The position numbers and the translations under genes were made by a program. Below the pieces are notes generated by a model. It was given only the letters and a program-made list of their open reading frames with translations, had not been told where the DNA came from and ran no database searches. A DNA stretch of 64,000 bases from contig JAHHRU010000004.1 of the NCBI GenBank assembly GCA_020025635.1, forward strand, positions 1 through 64,000. The letters are read 5' to 3'. Positions within the stretch are counted from its first letter, which is position 1. Every line of letters begins with the position of its first letter. Shown here in pieces: positions 62,563-64,000 of this stretch. The stretch is from Allofournierella sp. Its GTDB lineage: Bacteria; Bacillota; Clostridia; Oscillospirales; Ruminococcaceae.

Positions 62563-63949
62563 GATTCAGATCCAAATTTGTGAACCGGGTGTGGGCACCA
62601 TCCCATCCCAGATCTACCTTTCCGCATTCACCGTGGCGGTTCTTTGCAATGATGCACTCAGCCGTGCTGGTATTGGTCTCTTCCGGGTCGGCACCGCTCA
62701 TGGAGGCATAATATGCCTCACGGTAAAGGAACAGCACCACGTCGGCATCCTGCTCGATGGAGCCGGAGTCACGCAGGTCCGAAAGCTGCGGGCGATGGTC
62801 GGAACGGCCGCTGGATTTTTCGGCCGCACGGGACAGCTGGCTGAGCGCAATGACCGGCACATTCAGCTCTTTTGCCATGATTTTCAGGTTCCGGGTGATA
62901 TCACTGATTTCCTGCACCCGGTTTTCGGTGCGCCTGCCGCTGGTCATCAGCTGCAGGTAGTCGATGACCACAAGGCCGATGTGCGGGCGGGAGGGGTCCT
63001 GGTTGATGCGCCGGATCTTGGCCTTTACTTCCGGAATGGTGATGCCGGAGGTATCGTCCATAAAAATGGGCACATCATGCAGCACGTCGGTGGCGTGGGC
63101 AAGGTCTTCCCAGTCGGCATCGCTCAGCGCGCCGGAACGGAACGAGTGGCTGTCCACGCCGGCCTCTGCAGAGAGGATGCGGTTTGCCAGCTGTTCCTTG
63201 CTCATTTCCAGGCTGAAAATGGCCACCGGGATGTTCTGCTTTTTTGCCACATTGGTTGCAATGTTCAAAGCGAAGCTGGTTTTGCCCATGCCGGGGCGGG
63301 CCGCCAGGATGACCAGGTCCGAGCGGCCCAAGCCGGTCAGGATGGTGTCCAGATAGGTAAAGCCGGTGGGGATGCCGCCGTATTTGTCCTTATCCGGGCC
63401 GCTGATCTTCTGAAGGGTGAACAGGGTGTCCACAATGGCGCTGGACAGGCTGGTGAGGGCGCTCTGCTCCTGCCCGGCACGGATCTCGTACAGCTGGCGC
63501 TCTGCGCTTTCCAGCAAAAGGTTGGCATCGCCCTCTTCGCCGCTCTGCTTCAGGATGGTGCGGGCGGCATCGATCACCCGGCGTGCCGTATACTTCTGCT
63601 GAACGATGCGGGCATACGCACTCACGTTGCTGATGCTGGGCACCGTTTCGCCCAGGCGGGTCAGATACACCTTGGCCGCATCCGGGCTTTCAAAAATGCC
63701 GTCGGCCACCACTGCATCCAGAAGGGTCACCAGGTCCACCCGCTCACCGGCCGTGAACAGGCTGATCATCTGGTTGAAAATGCCGCCGTTTTCCTTGGCA
63801 TAGAACATTTCCGGGCGCAGGGTCTCCAGCAGCTCGGGCAGAACCGTGTCGCTGTCCAGAAGGGCAGCGCCCAGAACCGACTGTTCCGCCTCCATGCTGT
63901 ACTGTTCGCCCACGTTCAGATCGTTCAGTTCAAAATTCAAATCCTGCAT
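62555..63949 (-). CDS. dnaB: Replicative DNA helicase
   Basis: A 464-residue hexameric 5'-3' helicase of the replication fork. The N-terminal DnaB domain (about 15-115) starts NVGEQYSMEAEQSVLGAALL, and the RecA-like domain has Walker A ARPGMGKTSFA, Walker B VVIDYLQLM, LSQLSR and DLRDSGSIEQDADVV. It should interact with primase DnaG (21228-22985). Start ATG 63949 (MQDLNFELND) is uncertain by some codons: a GGGG run lies 13 bases upstream and a longer frame extends to 63997. No rplI is visible within the remaining 51 bases, which hold nothing recognisable. Confidence 0.97.
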   Translation of the reverse strand: MQDLNFELNDLNVGEQYSMEAEQSVLGAALLDSDTVLPELLETLRPEMFYAKENGGIFNQMISLFTAGERVDLVTLLDAVVADGIFESPDAAKVYLTRLGETVPSISNVSAYARIVQQKYTARRVIDAARTILKQSGEEGDANLLLESAERQLYEIRAGQEQSALTSLSSAIVDTLFTLQKISGPDKDKYGGIPTGFTYLDTILTGLGRSDLVILAARPGMGKTSFALNIATNVAKKQNIPVAIFSLEMSKEQLANRILSAEAGVDSHSFRSGALSDADWEDLAHATDVLHDVPIFMDDTSGITIPEVKAKIRRINQDPSRPHIGLVVIDYLQLMTSGRRTENRVQEISDITRNLKIMAKELNVPVIALSQLSRAAEKSSGRSDHRPQLSDLRDSGSIEQDADVVLFLYREAYYASMSGADPEETNTSTAECIIAKNRHGECGKVDLGWDGAHTRFTNLDLNHG

Positions 63950-64000
63950 TGAAACACCACTTCCCCGCCCCATTTCAGGCGGAAGGCGCCCCGCCATAAG

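Overview
This window looks like the core chromosome of a GC-rich, anaerobic member of the Firmicutes/Clostridia, probably of the Oscillospiraceae (Faecalibacterium/Gemmiger/Subdoligranulum type). The evidence is the S12 and RpoB sequence style, the YaaL-BofA pair, the MtaB, YceD and DUF512 families, Firmicutes-type sigma-A promoters, a group-B-like [FeFe] hydrogenase and high-GC codon use. The genus is inference; no rRNA is present. Almost all genes lie on the minus strand, which is therefore likely the leading strand.

Layout. 1-5161: a lower-GC accessory segment with the start of a response regulator, a two-component system, a YccF protein, a three-gene LanFEG/CprABC-type antimicrobial-peptide ABC exporter, and the C-terminal remnant of a tyrosine recombinase. 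It abuts the 3' end of guaA, a known insertion hotspot. 5309-24020: information-processing core with guaA (whose glutaminase domain is largely deleted), tuf, fusA, rpsG, rpsL, rpoC, rpoB, an Rrf2 regulator, sigA, dnaG and dgt. Sigma, beta and beta' are thus encoded within about 10 kb, and no rplJL precedes rpoB. 24165-27056: yigZ, rpmE with a long leader, and a phosphohexomutase.

27262-30430 is a plus-strand block: a split chromate-type transporter, a YifB/ComM ATPase and a Nudix hydrolase. 30486-37932 (minus): plsY with an odd N-terminal extension, der, a DUF512 radical SAM protein, rpmF-yceD, a small P-loop protein, pgi and a D,D-carboxypeptidase. 38087-41013 (plus): mtaB and a monomeric [FeFe] hydrogenase. 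41144-49275 (minus): WG-repeat lipoprotein, rlmH, a YycJ-like hydrolase, murA, a LysM/G5/M23 envelope protein, an RluA-type synthase and gdhA with an attenuator-like leader. 49455-49798 (plus) is RNase P RNA. 49845-63949 (minus): bofA-yaaL, rnr, secG, parC-parE, and a dnaB-tilS-hpt-ftsH operon ending in an unrecognised tail-anchored zinc-ribbon protein.

Themes: transcription and translation machinery, guanine-nucleotide metabolism (guaA, hpt, dgt, Nudix), central carbon and nitrogen (pgm, pgi, gdhA), and the cell envelope. Intrinsic terminators and sigma-A promoters with 16-18 base spacers are clear at most transcription-unit boundaries. Several genes (Rrf2, YifB, murA, parE, ftsH) appear to start at TTG when Shine-Dalgarno spacing is considered. 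No tRNA, rRNA, CRISPR or intact insertion sequence was seen. The most unusual items are the truncated GuaA, the PlsY extension, the island next to guaA, the gdhA leader and the uncharacterised ftsH-linked protein.
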